Made by a program: the position numbers and the translations under genes. A DNA stretch of 64,000 nucleotides from Pseudomonas frederiksbergensis (GTDB lineage: Bacteria; Pseudomonadota; Gammaproteobacteria; Pseudomonadales; Pseudomonadaceae), in NCBI RefSeq assembly GCF_003732665.1, contig NZ_MOBP01000006.1, positions 372,001 through 436,000 of the forward strand, given 5' to 3'. The notes below the pieces were generated by a model. The model worked only from the letters and a program-made list of their open reading frames with translations. It did no database searches and was not told the DNA's origin. This document shows positions 37,425 to 46,955 of the stretch, piece after piece; position 1 is the first letter of the stretch, and every line of letters begins with the position of its first letter.

Positions 37425-38576
37425 TTAACGACCGCCCATAATCGCGATGTAATCCTGGGTCCAGCGGCTGTACGGCACGAACTTGCCGCCTTCAGCCTGC
37501 GGGGTTTTCCAGAAGGCGATTTTTTCGAACTGGTCGAAACCGTTGGTCTTGCATCCCTCGGCGCCGAGCAATTCACTGCCGGTACACGCCGCCGGCACCG
37601 CTGGCAACGAGCCGAACCACGCCGCTACGTCACCCTGGACTTTCGGTTGCAGCGACCAGTCCATCCACTTGTAAGCGCAGTTCGGGTGCTTGGCCTCGGC
37701 GTGCAACATCGTGGTGTCGGCCCACCCGGTGGCGCCTTCTTTCGGGATGGTCGAGGCGATTGGCTGTTTCTCGTTGATCAGGCCGTTGACCTGATACGGC
37801 CAGGCGCTGGACGCGACCACGCCTTCGTTCTTGAAGTCACTCATCTGCACGGTGGTGTCGTGCCAGTAGCGGTGGATCAGCGGTTGCTGGGCGCGCAACA
37901 GATCGAGTACGGCTTTGTATTGCGTTTCGGTGAGTTGATACGGGTCTTTGATCCCCAGTTCGGGCTTGGTGGTTTTCAGGTACAGCGCCGCGTCGGCGAT
38001 GTAGATCGGGCCGTCATACGCCTGCACGCGCCCCTTGTTGGCTTTGCCGTCCGGCAGGTTTTGCGCGTCGAACACCACGCCCCAACTGGTCGGCGCAGTC
38101 TTGAACACATTGGTGTTGTACATCAGCACGTTCGGGCCCCACTGGTACGGGGTGCCGAAAGTCTGTTTGTTGACCACATACCACGGCGCATCCTTGAGAC
38201 GCGGGTCAAGGCCTTTCCAGTTCGGGATCAACGCAGTGTTGATCGGCTGCACCCGCTTGCCGACGATCAAGCGCAACGAGGCATCGCCCGACGCAGTGAC
38301 CAAGTCGTACCCGCCCTTGGCCATCAGGCTGACCATTTCATCGGAGGTGGCGGCGGTTTTCACGTTGACCTTGCAGCCGGTTTCCTTCTCGAAACCGGTG
38401 ACCCAGTCGTAGGCTTTGTCACTCTCGCCACGTTCGATGTAGCCGGGCCAGGCCACGATATCCAGCTGACCTTCGCCGGCGCCGATGGCTTTCAGCGGTT
38501 CGGCGGCCTGGATACTGGCACTGGCGAGCAATGCAGTGGTGATTGCACTGAGCAGTGCGGTCTTGTGCACGAACAT
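37425..38576 (-). CDS. ydcS: Periplasmic substrate-binding protein, YdcS-like
   Basis: 383 residues. Signal peptide MFVHKTALLSAITTALLAS... cleaved near QAA-EP. The mature protein matches E. coli YdcS closely as I recall it: IVAWPGYIERGESDKAYDWV, KTAATSDEMVSLMAKGGYDL and the C-terminus SRWTQDYIAIMGGR. YdcS belongs to the PotF/PotD group; putrescine uptake is the favoured role of YdcSTUV in E. coli. First gene of the importer; its transcript end lies at a REP pair. Confidence 0.94.
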   Translation of the reverse strand: MFVHKTALLSAITTALLASASIQAAEPLKAIGAGEGQLDIVAWPGYIERGESDKAYDWVTGFEKETGCKVNVKTAATSDEMVSLMAKGGYDLVTASGDASLRLIVGKRVQPINTALIPNWKGLDPRLKDAPWYVVNKQTFGTPYQWGPNVLMYNTNVFKTAPTSWGVVFDAQNLPDGKANKGRVQAYDGPIYIADAALYLKTTKPELGIKDPYQLTETQYKAVLDLLRAQQPLIHRYWHDTTVQMSDFKNEGVVASSAWPYQVNGLINEKQPIASTIPKEGATGWADTTMLHAEAKHPNCAYKWMDWSLQPKVQGDVAAWFGSLPAVPAACTGSELLGAEGCKTNGFDQFEKIAFWKTPQAEGGKFVPYSRWTQDYIAIMGGR

Positions 38577-38658
38577 GGGGATTCCCTCTTCTTTAATTAT
38601 GGTCGGGGCAGTTGTGAACGTGGTGAAGCATGCCGTTGGCGGCTTGTTATTAGCGTAG

Positions 38659-40146
38659 TCAGAGATGCTGGCCGTGGCGGGCCATGATGTGCCGCACCAC
38701 GCTGTAGTCCTGAAGCGAATCGCTGGATAAGTCTTTGCCGTAGCCCGAACGCTTCAGGCCGCCGTGGGGCATTTCGCTGACCAGCATGAAATGGCTGTTG
38801 ATCCAGGTGCAGCCGTACTGCAAGCGCGCCGCCACCTGCATGGCTTTGTCGAGGTTCTGGGTCCAGATTGACGAGGCGAGGCCGTATTCCGAATCGTTGG
38901 CCCAGTCCACGGCTTGGGCGAGTTCGTCGAAGCGGGTGACGGTGACCACCGGTCCGAACACTTCGCGCTGCACGATTTCATCGCTCTGCTTGCAACCGGC
39001 GAGCAAGGTCGGCTGGTAATAGAAGCCTGCGCCGGAATGCACCGCCGCGCCGGTGACCCGTTCGATGTGCGGCTGGCCCAGGGCGCGTTCGACAAAACTG
39101 GCCACGCGGTCGCGCTGACGGGTGCTGATCAGCGGGCCGATTTCATTGTCGGCGTCGCGTTTACCGGCGAAACGCAGGCTGCTGACCGCCGCGCCCAATT
39201 CCGCCACCAAGCGATCATGAATCCCGGCCTGTGCATAAATCCGGCACGCCGCCGTGCAATCCTGACCGGCGTTGTAATAGCCGTAGGTGCGCACGCCTTC
39301 GACCACCGCTTGAATGTCCGCGTCGTTGCAGACGATTACCGGGGCTTTGCCGCCGAGTTCGAGGTGGGTGCGCTTGAGGGTTTTTGCCGCGGCTTGCAGG
39401 ATTTTTTGCCCGGTGACGATATCCCCAGTCAGCGAGACCATGCGTACCTTCGGGTGGCTGACCAAGTGGCTTCCAACCCCTTCACCGCCGCCGCAGATGA
39501 TGTTGATCACCCCACGCGGCAGAATCTCGGCCAGCGCCGGGGCCAGCGCAAGGATCGACAGCGGCGTGTGTTCGGACGGCTTGAACACCAGGGTGTTGCC
39601 GGCGGCCAGTGCCGGGGCGATTTTCCAGGCGGCCATCATGATCGGGTAGTTCCACGGCGCAATCGACGCCACAACGCCAATCGGATCGCGCCGCACCATG
39701 CTGGTGTAGCCGGGCAGGTATTCGCCGCTGAGCTGGCCGGTCTGGCAGCGCACGGCACCGGCGAAGAAACGGAATACATCCACCGTGGCGCTCAAATCGT
39801 CCTGGCGGGCCAGGTGCAACGGCTTGCCACAATTCAGGGATTCGAGACGGGCGAGCAGGTCGGCGTTTTTTTCGATGGCGTTGGCAATGTCCAGCAACAG
39901 ATTGGAACGTTGCTGCGGTGTGGTCCGTGACCAACTGGCGAAGGCGTGGTGGGCGGCGAGGATCGCGGCTTCGACTTGTTCGGTGCTGGCTTCGGCGATG
40001 TGCGTCAGCACTTCGCCGGTGGCGGGGTTGAGGATCGGCTCGACAAAGCCCTGGCCCTGGACCAATTCGCCATCGATCAACAACGCGGTGAACAACGGGG
40101 TCTGCGCGCCAGCCATTTTTCGGGTTCTCTTTTCTTGTGTGGCCAT
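38659..40146 (-). CDS. Gamma-aminobutyraldehyde dehydrogenase (copy 2)
   Basis: 495 residues, a paralogue of the 32938-34362 protein, aligning without gaps over most of the length by eye with clearly more than half of residues identical. Catalytic Cys (near 297) in [10 protein letters not shown] and the ELGGKAP motif are intact, so both copies look active. The N-terminus is about 17 residues longer; the ATG at 40146 has a GGGAG site, but an internal ATG at 40116 is possible. Upstream of ydcS, downstream of the LysR gene, all on one strand. Confidence 0.9.
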   Translation of the reverse strand: MATQEKRTRKMAGAQTPLFTALLIDGELVQGQGFVEPILNPATGEVLTHIAEASTEQVEAAILAAHHAFASWSRTTPQQRSNLLLDIANAIEKNADLLARLESLNCGKPLHLARQDDLSATVDVFRFFAGAVRCQTGQLSGEYLPGYTSMVRRDPIGVVASIAPWNYPIMMAAWKIAPALAAGNTLVFKPSEHTPLSILALAPALAEILPRGVINIICGGGEGVGSHLVSHPKVRMVSLTGDIVTGQKILQAAAKTLKRTHLELGGKAPVIVCNDADIQAVVEGVRTYGYYNAGQDCTAACRIYAQAGIHDRLVAELGAAVSSLRFAGKRDADNEIGPLISTRQRDRVASFVERALGQPHIERVTGAAVHSGAGFYYQPTLLAGCKQSDEIVQREVFGPVVTVTRFDELAQAVDWANDSEYGLASSIWTQNLDKAMQVAARLQYGCTWINSHFMLVSEMPHGGLKRSGYGKDLSSDSLQDYSVVRHIMARHGQHL

Positions 40147-40248
40147 GGTGCTCCCAGTGACTGGGGCCCGGCCGTCTTATAAAGATGTAACAAGACTAGT
40201 GCGCGAGCCCGAGGTCGACAAATTCTAAATACTGAAGGTGGCGTTCGA

Positions 40249-41163
40249 TTAAATAGATGGCTTGCGCCCGCCGTGGGGCTGCTCGCGGGCGACCGTCAGG
40301 AATGGATCGACAAGGGCCGGGCGCGCAGTGCCGCGCCGCCACGCCAGGCCGACGTCAAGGGTCTGGCTGAGGTCGGCAATGGGGCGGGCTTCGATGATGT
40401 CGCCCTCCAGGGACCAGGGGCGATAGGTCATGTCGGGCTGGATCGATACGCCCAAGCCAGCGGCAACCAGGCTTCGCACGGCTTCCGTGGAGGCGGTGCG
40501 CAAGGTGATGCGCGGTTGCAACGAGGCCGCCGACCACATGCGCTGGGCGTTTCGGTCCATTTCATCGACATTGAGCTGGATCAGCGGCTCTCGCGTGACA
40601 TCGGCAAGGTTGATGCTGTCGTGTTCCAGCAGCGGATGCTGGGCTGGCAACCACAAGCGGTGGGGCGAGTGGGTCAGGACTTCGGTCTGCAAGGCGTGGC
40701 GATCTTCGAGGTTGGAAAGGATCAGCACGCCGACATCGATCTCGCCGCTGACCAGCAAATGTTCAATGTAGGGGCGCTCGTCTTCCATCACGCGGATTTC
40801 GACGTTGGGGTAGGCGCGCTGGAATCGTGTGAGCAGGTCCGCCAGGTAGTAACCGGCGACGAGACTGGTTACGCCAATGATCAACTGTCCGGCAACCTGA
40901 TCGGTGCTTTGTTGCAGGCTGCGTTTGGCGTTGTCCACCGTCGCCAGAATCAAGTGCGCCTGACGTAGGAATTGATGCCCTTGGTGTGTCAGGGTCATGC
41001 CTTTGGCGTGTCGGTTGAACAGGCTGATGCCGATTTCCTGCTCCAGTTGCTGGATCGCCAGGGTCAGGGTGGATTGGGAAATAAATGCGGTTTGCGCAGC
41101 GGCGGAAATCGAGCCGGTCTCGGCCACGGCGATGAAATGACGGATCTGACGCAAGGTCATCAT
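40249..41163 (-). CDS. LysR-family transcriptional regulator
   Basis: 304 residues from paired ATG codons at 41163/41160. HTH domain 1-60 (MTLRQIRHFIAVAETGSISAAAQ, FISQSTLTLAIQQLEQEIG) and a C-terminal effector domain (about 90-295). It is first on the leftward block ending in the importer and aldehyde dehydrogenases, so it may regulate them; 102 bp separate it from the downstream dehydrogenase gene. The ligand is unknown. Confidence 0.9.
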   Translation of the reverse strand: MMTLRQIRHFIAVAETGSISAAAQTAFISQSTLTLAIQQLEQEIGISLFNRHAKGMTLTHQGHQFLRQAHLILATVDNAKRSLQQSTDQVAGQLIIGVTSLVAGYYLADLLTRFQRAYPNVEIRVMEDERPYIEHLLVSGEIDVGVLILSNLEDRHALQTEVLTHSPHRLWLPAQHPLLEHDSINLADVTREPLIQLNVDEMDRNAQRMWSAASLQPRITLRTASTEAVRSLVAAGLGVSIQPDMTYRPWSLEGDIIEARPIADLSQTLDVGLAWRRGTARPALVDPFLTVAREQPHGGRKPSI

Positions 41164-41351
41164 GGGAAAAGTACCCGGTGGGCGGTTTTTATAGATTTGA
41201 TCGAGTGTATATCTTTTTAATCGATGGCCAGGGTTGAGGCTTCGGCCAACAAGCAACATCTCGAAGCACTCTCGTCTCCGGTTCCAAGGCACTTTCGATC
41301 TAGGCTGGTGGCCTGAATGATCCGGTTACCCCGAATTCGTGGAGGCAACAA

Positions 41352-42077
41352 ATGAACACCCGTGGATTGCTCGATCAGCTACTCAAGTCCGGTCAGGACA
41401 TGTTGCAGAACAAGTCTGGCGGTCATCAGAACAAGGCCTCCGGTGGCGGGCTGGGCGGCTTGCTCGGCGGCAGCGGTGGCGGCTCGGGTGGCCTCGGTGG
41501 TTTGCTGTCGGGCGCGGGCGGCGGGGCCCTGGCGGCAGGGGCGATGGGACTTTTGCTGGGCAGCAAGAAGGGTCGCAGTGTCGGCGGCAAGGTCCTGACC
41601 TATGGCGGCCTCGCGGCGCTGGGCGTGATCGCCTACAAAGCCTACGGCAATTGGCAGGCCCAGCAGGGCGCAGCACCGAAGATTGAACCGCGAACCGTCG
41701 ACCGAGTCCCGCCGGCGCAGGTTGAACAGCACAGTCAGGCGATCCTCAAGGCTCTGGTGGCAGCGGCCAAGGCTGATGGCCATGTCGATGAGCGCGAACG
41801 CGCATTGATCGAAGGTGAATTCACCAAACTCGATAACGACCAGGAACTGCAGCACTGGCTGCACGCCGAACTCAACAAACCCCTGGACCCCACCGACGTC
41901 GCCCGCGCAGCCGCCACCCCGGAAATGGCTGCGGAGATGTACATCGCCAGCGTGATGCTGGTGGATGAGGAGAACTTCATGGAGAAGAGCTACCTCGATG
42001 AACTGGCGCGGCAACTGAAGCTTGAGCCGGGGTTGAAGGCGGAACTGGAGAAACAGGTGCGCCAGGCTTCTATGTAA
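41352..42077 (+). CDS. YebE-like inner membrane protein (DUF533, TerB-like)
   Basis: 241 residues. After a short leader (RGLLDQLLKSGQDMLQ) there is a Gly-rich segment about 30-65, a hydrophobic stretch about 55-100 (AAGAMGLLLG...GGLAALGVIAYKAY) and a C-terminal helical DUF533/TerB-like domain about 125-240 (KALVAAAKADGHVDERERAL, with acidic residues that in TerB bind metal). E. coli YebE is the nearest known relative and responds to envelope stress. Function unknown. Ribosome-binding site GGAGGCA. Confidence 0.9.
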   Translation: MNTRGLLDQLLKSGQDMLQNKSGGHQNKASGGGLGGLLGGSGGGSGGLGGLLSGAGGGALAAGAMGLLLGSKKGRSVGGKVLTYGGLAALGVIAYKAYGNWQAQQGAAPKIEPRTVDRVPPAQVEQHSQAILKALVAAAKADGHVDERERALIEGEFTKLDNDQELQHWLHAELNKPLDPTDVARAAATPEMAAEMYIASVMLVDEENFMEKSYLDELARQLKLEPGLKAELEKQVRQASM

Positions 42078-42090
42078 TCCCTTGAACCGC

Positions 42091-42160
42091 CCTCGCGGGC
42101 AAGCCTCGCTCCTACAGGTTGATTGCGTTCCTCTGTAGGGGCGAGGCTTGCCCGCGAAGG
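42091..42160. repeat. REP pair, variant type (copy 11)
   Basis: CCTCGCGGGCAAGCCTCGCT from 42091 and GGGGCGAGGCTTGCCCGCGA ending near 42160, after the DUF533 gene. Confidence 0.9.
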
Positions 42161-42340
42161 CGTCCTCAACCCCGACACATCCCCCCTCTATGACCATTTC
42201 ACGGCCCATTTTTGCCGATACGCCACTGGCACTTTTTCCCCGAGATAGCGGAAAGTCCGCGCTCTACACCGCCGCCTTCAACGGTACGGAAACTTGATAT
42301 TGCCGACGCCACAGCGCAGGCATCGCAAAGGATGCACTGC

Positions 42341-43432
42341 ATGACCTCGCAGAATCGCCTGTCCCACCTGGATGCCCTGAGAGGCATCGCTGCATTGATG
42401 GTCGTAGTGGCTCACTTCATCGAACGAACACCGCTCAAAGACACGTTCTTTTTCACCTACGTGAACCTTGGGCAAATGGGTGTCGTCATCTTTTTCCTGC
42501 TCAGCGGGATGGTTATTCCCTATAGCCTCAAAGAAGGGAAACATGCGCTGGTTGCCTTTGGTATTTCCAGGTTTTTCAGACTGTACCCGGCTTACTGGTT
42601 CTCCATTGCACTGGCCGTCACCAGTTCGTACTGGTTTTTATCGACGCCGGTCCCGACTAAGTCCGTGCTGATCAATATGACGATGTTTCAGGCGCTCCTG
42701 GGGACGCCCGATTTATTTGGTGTCTATTGGACACTGATCATGGAGATGTTTTTTTACATGTCCTGCGCCGCGTTATTTAGCGTCGGCTTGCTGGGACGTG
42801 TCTCCGTACGTTTTGGCGCGGCGGTCGGGCTGTTGGTGGTGGCGCTGGTTTTCGCAACGGCCCGGTTCTATCTGGCGAAAAAAATCCCCGTGGGTTTGCC
42901 TTTATGCCTGTCGATCATGTTCTTTGGCAGCTTCTGGCGAGACGTCAGCCTGGGTTCCAACAGCCAGTTGGATCGCAAGTACGTCTATGCGTGGCTCGCC
43001 CTGTTCTTCGTTGCCCTGCCTTTCATTTGTTTTCTCGCCTATAACGCCAACTATGGGCACAACGAAAATCCCTATTCCTACTGGGTCAGTTACCTCGCAG
43101 GCTTGGCGTTTGCCATCGCCATGACCCTGTTTTTGCGTCGGCCAATAAAAGGCCTGGTGTATCTGGGCACCATCAGCTACTCGGTTTATCTCGTGCATCC
43201 CTTCTTTCTGGAGTGGGCGGCGTACACAACAAACCTGCCGGCGGCGTTCAACGTGGGTGTTTTTCTGTTGTACATCCTGGCAACGCTCGCGCTATCGAGC
43301 ATCAGCTACGCCTTGTTGGAAAAGCCTTGCGTCAGCCTGGGAAGAACCCTCAATAAAAGGCTGCAGACCGGCGCCACACAACGGGTGCCGCCGCTGAACA
43401 CACCGGCAAGTGACAGCAACGCTGGAAGGTAG
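42341..43432 (+). CDS. Acyltransferase family 3 (OafA/YrhL-like) membrane protein
   Basis: 363 residues with about ten membrane segments. Signatures: HLDALRGIAALMVVVAHF at the N-terminus with the conserved His, and GTISYSVYLVHPFFLEW near the end. Such enzymes O-acylate surface polysaccharides, glucans or lipids. No SGNH domain is attached. ATG 42341 is chosen because AAAGGATG lies 8-9 bases ahead; ATG 42332 is the alternative. Local sequence is less GC-rich than the neighbours, with no polysaccharide genes adjacent, so it may be a strain-specific insertion. Confidence 0.9.
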   Translation: MTSQNRLSHLDALRGIAALMVVVAHFIERTPLKDTFFFTYVNLGQMGVVIFFLLSGMVIPYSLKEGKHALVAFGISRFFRLYPAYWFSIALAVTSSYWFLSTPVPTKSVLINMTMFQALLGTPDLFGVYWTLIMEMFFYMSCAALFSVGLLGRVSVRFGAAVGLLVVALVFATARFYLAKKIPVGLPLCLSIMFFGSFWRDVSLGSNSQLDRKYVYAWLALFFVALPFICFLAYNANYGHNENPYSYWVSYLAGLAFAIAMTLFLRRPIKGLVYLGTISYSVYLVHPFFLEWAAYTTNLPAAFNVGVFLLYILATLALSSISYALLEKPCVSLGRTLNKRLQTGATQRVPPLNTPASDSNAGR

Positions 43433-43488
43433 GGGTTTCAGATTGAGAAGTGGCAAGTCTGCCGTCTTATAAATGAGACACCCTCAGC

Positions 43489-43494
43489 TATACT
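43489..43494 (+). promoter_or_regulatory. Possible -10 box of the wsp operon
   Basis: TATACT 35 bp before the wspA GTG. The matching -35 region (CTTATA, 43466-43471) is poor. The GAGGACA ribosome-binding site of wspA is at 43517-43524. Confidence 0.35.
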
Positions 43495-43528
43495 CCGCAG
43501 CATTTGAAAATGGCCCCGAGGACATACT

Positions 43529-45151
43529 GTGAAGAACTGGACGTTGCGCCAACGCATCTTGGCGAGCTTTGCGGTCATTATTGCCATCATGCTGTTGATG
43601 GTCGTCGTCTCGTATTCCCGGCTGCTGAAGATCGAGGCCAGTGAAGAAAGCGTGCGTGAAGACGCAGTGCCCGGGGTGTATTACAGCTCCACCATCCGTG
43701 GCGCCTGGGTCGACAGTTTTCTCCAGACCCAGGAAATGCTCGGCTTGAAGGAAGGGCAGGGCATCAGTGCCGAAGACGCCGCCGACTTCAAAAGCTTCGA
43801 AGCACGCGTGGTCGATGCGATGGACAGCTATCGCAAAACAGTCACCACGGATGAAGACCGGGTTGAATTCGCCGCTTTCGAAAAGCTCCATGAGCAGTAC
43901 AACAAGATCCTTGCCACGGTGCTCGAATTGCATAAACGCAATGAGGAAGCCGAGGCCATCAAGATGTTCAACGAGCAACTGACCCCGACCTGGACGGCCG
44001 GGCGCATGAAGCTCAACGATATCCTGCGCGAAAACAAAGCCGTGGCCGATCAGGACATGGCCAACATCGATGACGCCGTGCTCACTGCGAAGATCATCAT
44101 GGGCGTGTCCCTGCTGATCGCGGTGCTGGCCGCCGGCCTCTGCGGCCTGCTGCTGATGCGCGCGATCATGGCGCCGATGAACCGCATCGTGAAAATCCTG
44201 GAAATCATGCGCACCGGCGACCTCAGCAGTCGCCTGAACCTGGAGCGCAAGGACGAATTCAACGCCGTGGAAACCGGCTTCAACGACATGATGACCGAGC
44301 TGACCGCCCTGGTGTCCCAGGCCCAGCGTTCGTCGGTGCAGGTCACCACGTCGGTGACGGAAATCGCCGCCACTTCCAAGCAACAACAAGCCACCGCCAC
44401 CGAAACCGCCGCCACCACTACGGAAATCGGTGCGACCTCCCGTGAAATCGCCGCCACGTCCCGTGACCTGGTGCGCACCATGACCGAAGTCTCCACCGCC
44501 GCCGATCAGGCCTCGGTGCTGGCTGGTTCCGGGCAGCAAGGTTTGGCGCGCATGGAAGACACCATGCACTCGGTGATGGGCGCGGCGGATCTGGTCAACG
44601 CCAAACTGGCGATCCTCAACGAGAAGGCCGGCAACATCAACCAGGTGGTGGTGACCATCGTCAAGGTCGCCGACCAGACCAACTTGTTGTCGCTCAACGC
44701 CGCCATCGAAGCCGAGAAGGCCGGAGAATACGGTCGCGGTTTTGCTGTGGTCGCCACCGAAGTGCGACGTCTGGCGGATCAGACCGCCGTGGCCACTTAC
44801 GACATCGAACAAATGGTGCGTGAGATTCAGTCGGCGGTGTCCGCCGGGGTCATGGGCATGGACAAATTCTCCGAAGAAGTGCGTCGCGGCATGTCCGAGG
44901 TGCAGCAGGTTGGCGAGCAGTTGTCGCAGATCATCCATCAGGTCCAGGCGCTGGCGCCGCGGGTGCTGATGGTCAACGAAGGCATGCAGGCCCAGGCCAC
45001 CGGCGCCGAACAGATCAACCATGCGCTGGTGCAGTTGGGCGATGCCAGCAGCCAGACCGTCGAGTCCTTGCGCCAGGCCAGTTTCGCCATCGATGAACTG
45101 AGTCAGGTGGCGGTCGGGCTGCGCAGCGGCGTTTCGCGATTCAAAGTCTGA
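43529..45151 (+). CDS. wspA: WspA, surface-sensing methyl-accepting chemotaxis receptor
   Basis: 540 residues from a GTG with a GAGGACA site. TM1 about 10-29, periplasmic four-helix domain about 30-188, TM2 about 189-212, HAMP about 213-265, then a cytoplasmic signalling domain with the receptor hairpin NLLSLNAAIEAEKAGEYGRG (near 385-405). It has the long Thr/Ala-rich pre-hairpin typical of WspA (TSVTEIAATSKQQQATATET). Clusters laterally and activates WspE on surfaces. First gene of the intact wsp operon; its stop overlaps the wspB start (TGATG). Confidence 0.96.
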   Translation: MKNWTLRQRILASFAVIIAIMLLMVVVSYSRLLKIEASEESVREDAVPGVYYSSTIRGAWVDSFLQTQEMLGLKEGQGISAEDAADFKSFEARVVDAMDSYRKTVTTDEDRVEFAAFEKLHEQYNKILATVLELHKRNEEAEAIKMFNEQLTPTWTAGRMKLNDILRENKAVADQDMANIDDAVLTAKIIMGVSLLIAVLAAGLCGLLLMRAIMAPMNRIVKILEIMRTGDLSSRLNLERKDEFNAVETGFNDMMTELTALVSQAQRSSVQVTTSVTEIAATSKQQQATATETAATTTEIGATSREIAATSRDLVRTMTEVSTAADQASVLAGSGQQGLARMEDTMHSVMGAADLVNAKLAILNEKAGNINQVVVTIVKVADQTNLLSLNAAIEAEKAGEYGRGFAVVATEVRRLADQTAVATYDIEQMVREIQSAVSAGVMGMDKFSEEVRRGMSEVQQVGEQLSQIIHQVQALAPRVLMVNEGMQAQATGAEQINHALVQLGDASSQTVESLRQASFAIDELSQVAVGLRSGVSRFKV

Positions 45152-45687
45152 TGAGCGAACTCACGGCCAAACGCCACGCCGTGACAGCGACCAGACTGGC
45201 GCTGTTCCTGGTGTTTCGCGTCGGTAACGAGCGTTATGCCCTGCAAGCCATCGAGGTGGCGGAAGTGCTGCCGCGCCTGCCGTTGAAGCCGATTGCCCGG
45301 GCGCCGGATTGGGTGGCCGGGGTGTTTGCCTATCGCGGCGCGGTGGTGCCGGTGATCGACCTCAGCGCCTTGACGTTCGGTCAACCGGCCCAGGCCCGCA
45401 CCAGCACGCGACTGGTGCTGGTGCACTATCGCCCGGACGAGCACGCGCCCGCGCATTTGCTCGGGCTGATTCTGGAACAGGCCACCGACACCGTGCGCTG
45501 CAACCCGGCGGATTTTCAGCCCTATGGCCTGGACAATCCCCAGGCGCCGTACCTCGGCCCGGTACGCAAGGATGCCCAGGGTTTGCTGCAATGGGTGCGG
45601 GTTGCCGATCTGCTGGACGATCAGGTGCGGGCGCTGCTGTTTCCGTCCCCGCCCCTGGACCTGGCATCGCTAGGGGAGCAGCCATGA
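45151..45687 (+). CDS. wspB: WspB, CheW-like coupling protein
   Basis: 178 residues, single CheW domain (about 15-160): FLVFRVGNERYALQAIEVAE at the start, then APDWVAGVFAYRGAVVPVID. Links WspA to WspE. Translation is coupled at both ends: one base shared with the wspA stop, four with the wspC start. Confidence 0.95.
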   Translation: MSELTAKRHAVTATRLALFLVFRVGNERYALQAIEVAEVLPRLPLKPIARAPDWVAGVFAYRGAVVPVIDLSALTFGQPAQARTSTRLVLVHYRPDEHAPAHLLGLILEQATDTVRCNPADFQPYGLDNPQAPYLGPVRKDAQGLLQWVRVADLLDDQVRALLFPSPPLDLASLGEQP

Positions 45688-46955
45688 GCAGCGACCAGCG
45701 CTTTTTTGATTTCCTCAAGGACCGCATCGGTCTCGACGTCGCGTCGGTCGGCCCGGCAATCATCGAGCGCGCCGTGCGCCAACGCACCACGGCGTCCCAG
45801 GCGCTGACCGCCGATGAGTATTGGCACACCTTGCAAGGCTCGCGGGATGAGCAGCAAGCGCTGATCGAAGCAGTGATCGTCCCGGAAACCTGGTTTTTCC
45901 GTTACCCGGAATCCTTCGCGACCCTGGCGAAACTGGCGATCAAGCGCCTGGCCGACATCAACAACATGCGCGCCCTGCGGATTCTCAGCCTGCCGTGTTC
46001 CACCGGCGAAGAGCCGTACTCCATCGCCATGGCCTTGCTCGATGCCGGGCTCAAGCCCCATCAGTTCAAGGTCGAAGGCATGGATGTGAGCCCGCTTTCG
46101 GTGGAGAAAGCCAAGCGCGCGCTGTACACCAAAAACTCCTTTCGCGGGCAGGACATCGCTTTTCGCGAGCGGCATTTCAGCGCCGAAGAGGACGGCTACC
46201 GACTCAGCGAACGGGTGCTGGAACAGGTGCGTTTGCAGGTCGGCAATCTGCTGGATCCTGCCTTGCTCGCCAGCGAGCCGCCCTATGACTTTGTGTTCTG
46301 CCGCAACCTGCTGATCTACTTCGATCAGCCGACCCAGCAACAGGTGTTCGAAGTGCTCAAGCGCCTGACCCATGTCGACGGCGTGCTGTTTATCGGCCCG
46401 GCGGAGGGCAGTTTGCTCGGGCGTCTGGGCATGCGCTCGATCGGCATCCCGCAGTCGTTTGCCTTCAGTCGCCAAAGTGCGCCGAAACCCGAGCCTCTGC
46501 CGACCTTCGTGCCGACCCCGCTGCCGGTGCGCCAACCGGTGCGCAGCGTGACCCCGCCACCAGTGCGCAGCCGCCCTTTCGCCAGCGGCGTGCCGTTGCC
46601 GACGACGGTGAAAACCGCCAACCCCGACGCCGCCTCGCTGCTGGCGAACATCGCCGCGCTGGCCAACGAAGGCAAGAGTGCCGAAGCCCGCACCGCCTGC
46701 GAAAGTTACCTGCGCAGTCACGAACCGGTGGCCCAGGTGTTTTATTGGCTGGGGCTGCTCAGCGATGTCGCCGGCCGGGCGCTGGAGGCCCAGGGTTTTT
46801 ATCGCAAGGCGTTGTACCTCGAACCGCAACATCCCGACGCGTTGATGCACCTGGCGGCTTTGCTGCAATCCCAGGGCGACACGGCGGGCGCCAAACGATT
46901 GCAGGACCGCGCCGCCCGCAGTGAGCGCGCCGCCGACAGTGAGCGTAAACGATGA
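45684..46955 (+). CDS. wspC: WspC, CheR-type methyltransferase with TPR
   Basis: 423 residues. CheR domain about 1-265 (VPETWFFRYPESF, LPCSTGEEPYSIAMALL as SAM motif, FCRNLLIYFDQPTQQ), a Pro/Arg-rich linker about 272-310 and a C-terminal tetratricopeptide region about 318-405 (VAQVFYWLGLLSDVAGRALE, AQGFYRKALYLEPQHPDALM). Methylates WspA glutamates to raise signalling. The ATG at 45684 shares ATGA with the wspB stop; the longer frame upstream is not used. Confidence 0.95.
   Translation: MSSDQRFFDFLKDRIGLDVASVGPAIIERAVRQRTTASQALTADEYWHTLQGSRDEQQALIEAVIVPETWFFRYPESFATLAKLAIKRLADINNMRALRILSLPCSTGEEPYSIAMALLDAGLKPHQFKVEGMDVSPLSVEKAKRALYTKNSFRGQDIAFRERHFSAEEDGYRLSERVLEQVRLQVGNLLDPALLASEPPYDFVFCRNLLIYFDQPTQQQVFEVLKRLTHVDGVLFIGPAEGSLLGRLGMRSIGIPQSFAFSRQSAPKPEPLPTFVPTPLPVRQPVRSVTPPPVRSRPFASGVPLPTTVKTANPDAASLLANIAALANEGKSAEARTACESYLRSHEPVAQVFYWLGLLSDVAGRALEAQGFYRKALYLEPQHPDALMHLAALLQSQGDTAGAKRLQDRAARSERAADSERKR

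Noticed and set aside
43484..45022. 512-residue minus-strand frame over wspA
   Set aside because: Antisense to an intact receptor gene; Gly/His repeats arise from complementary Ala/Thr codons.
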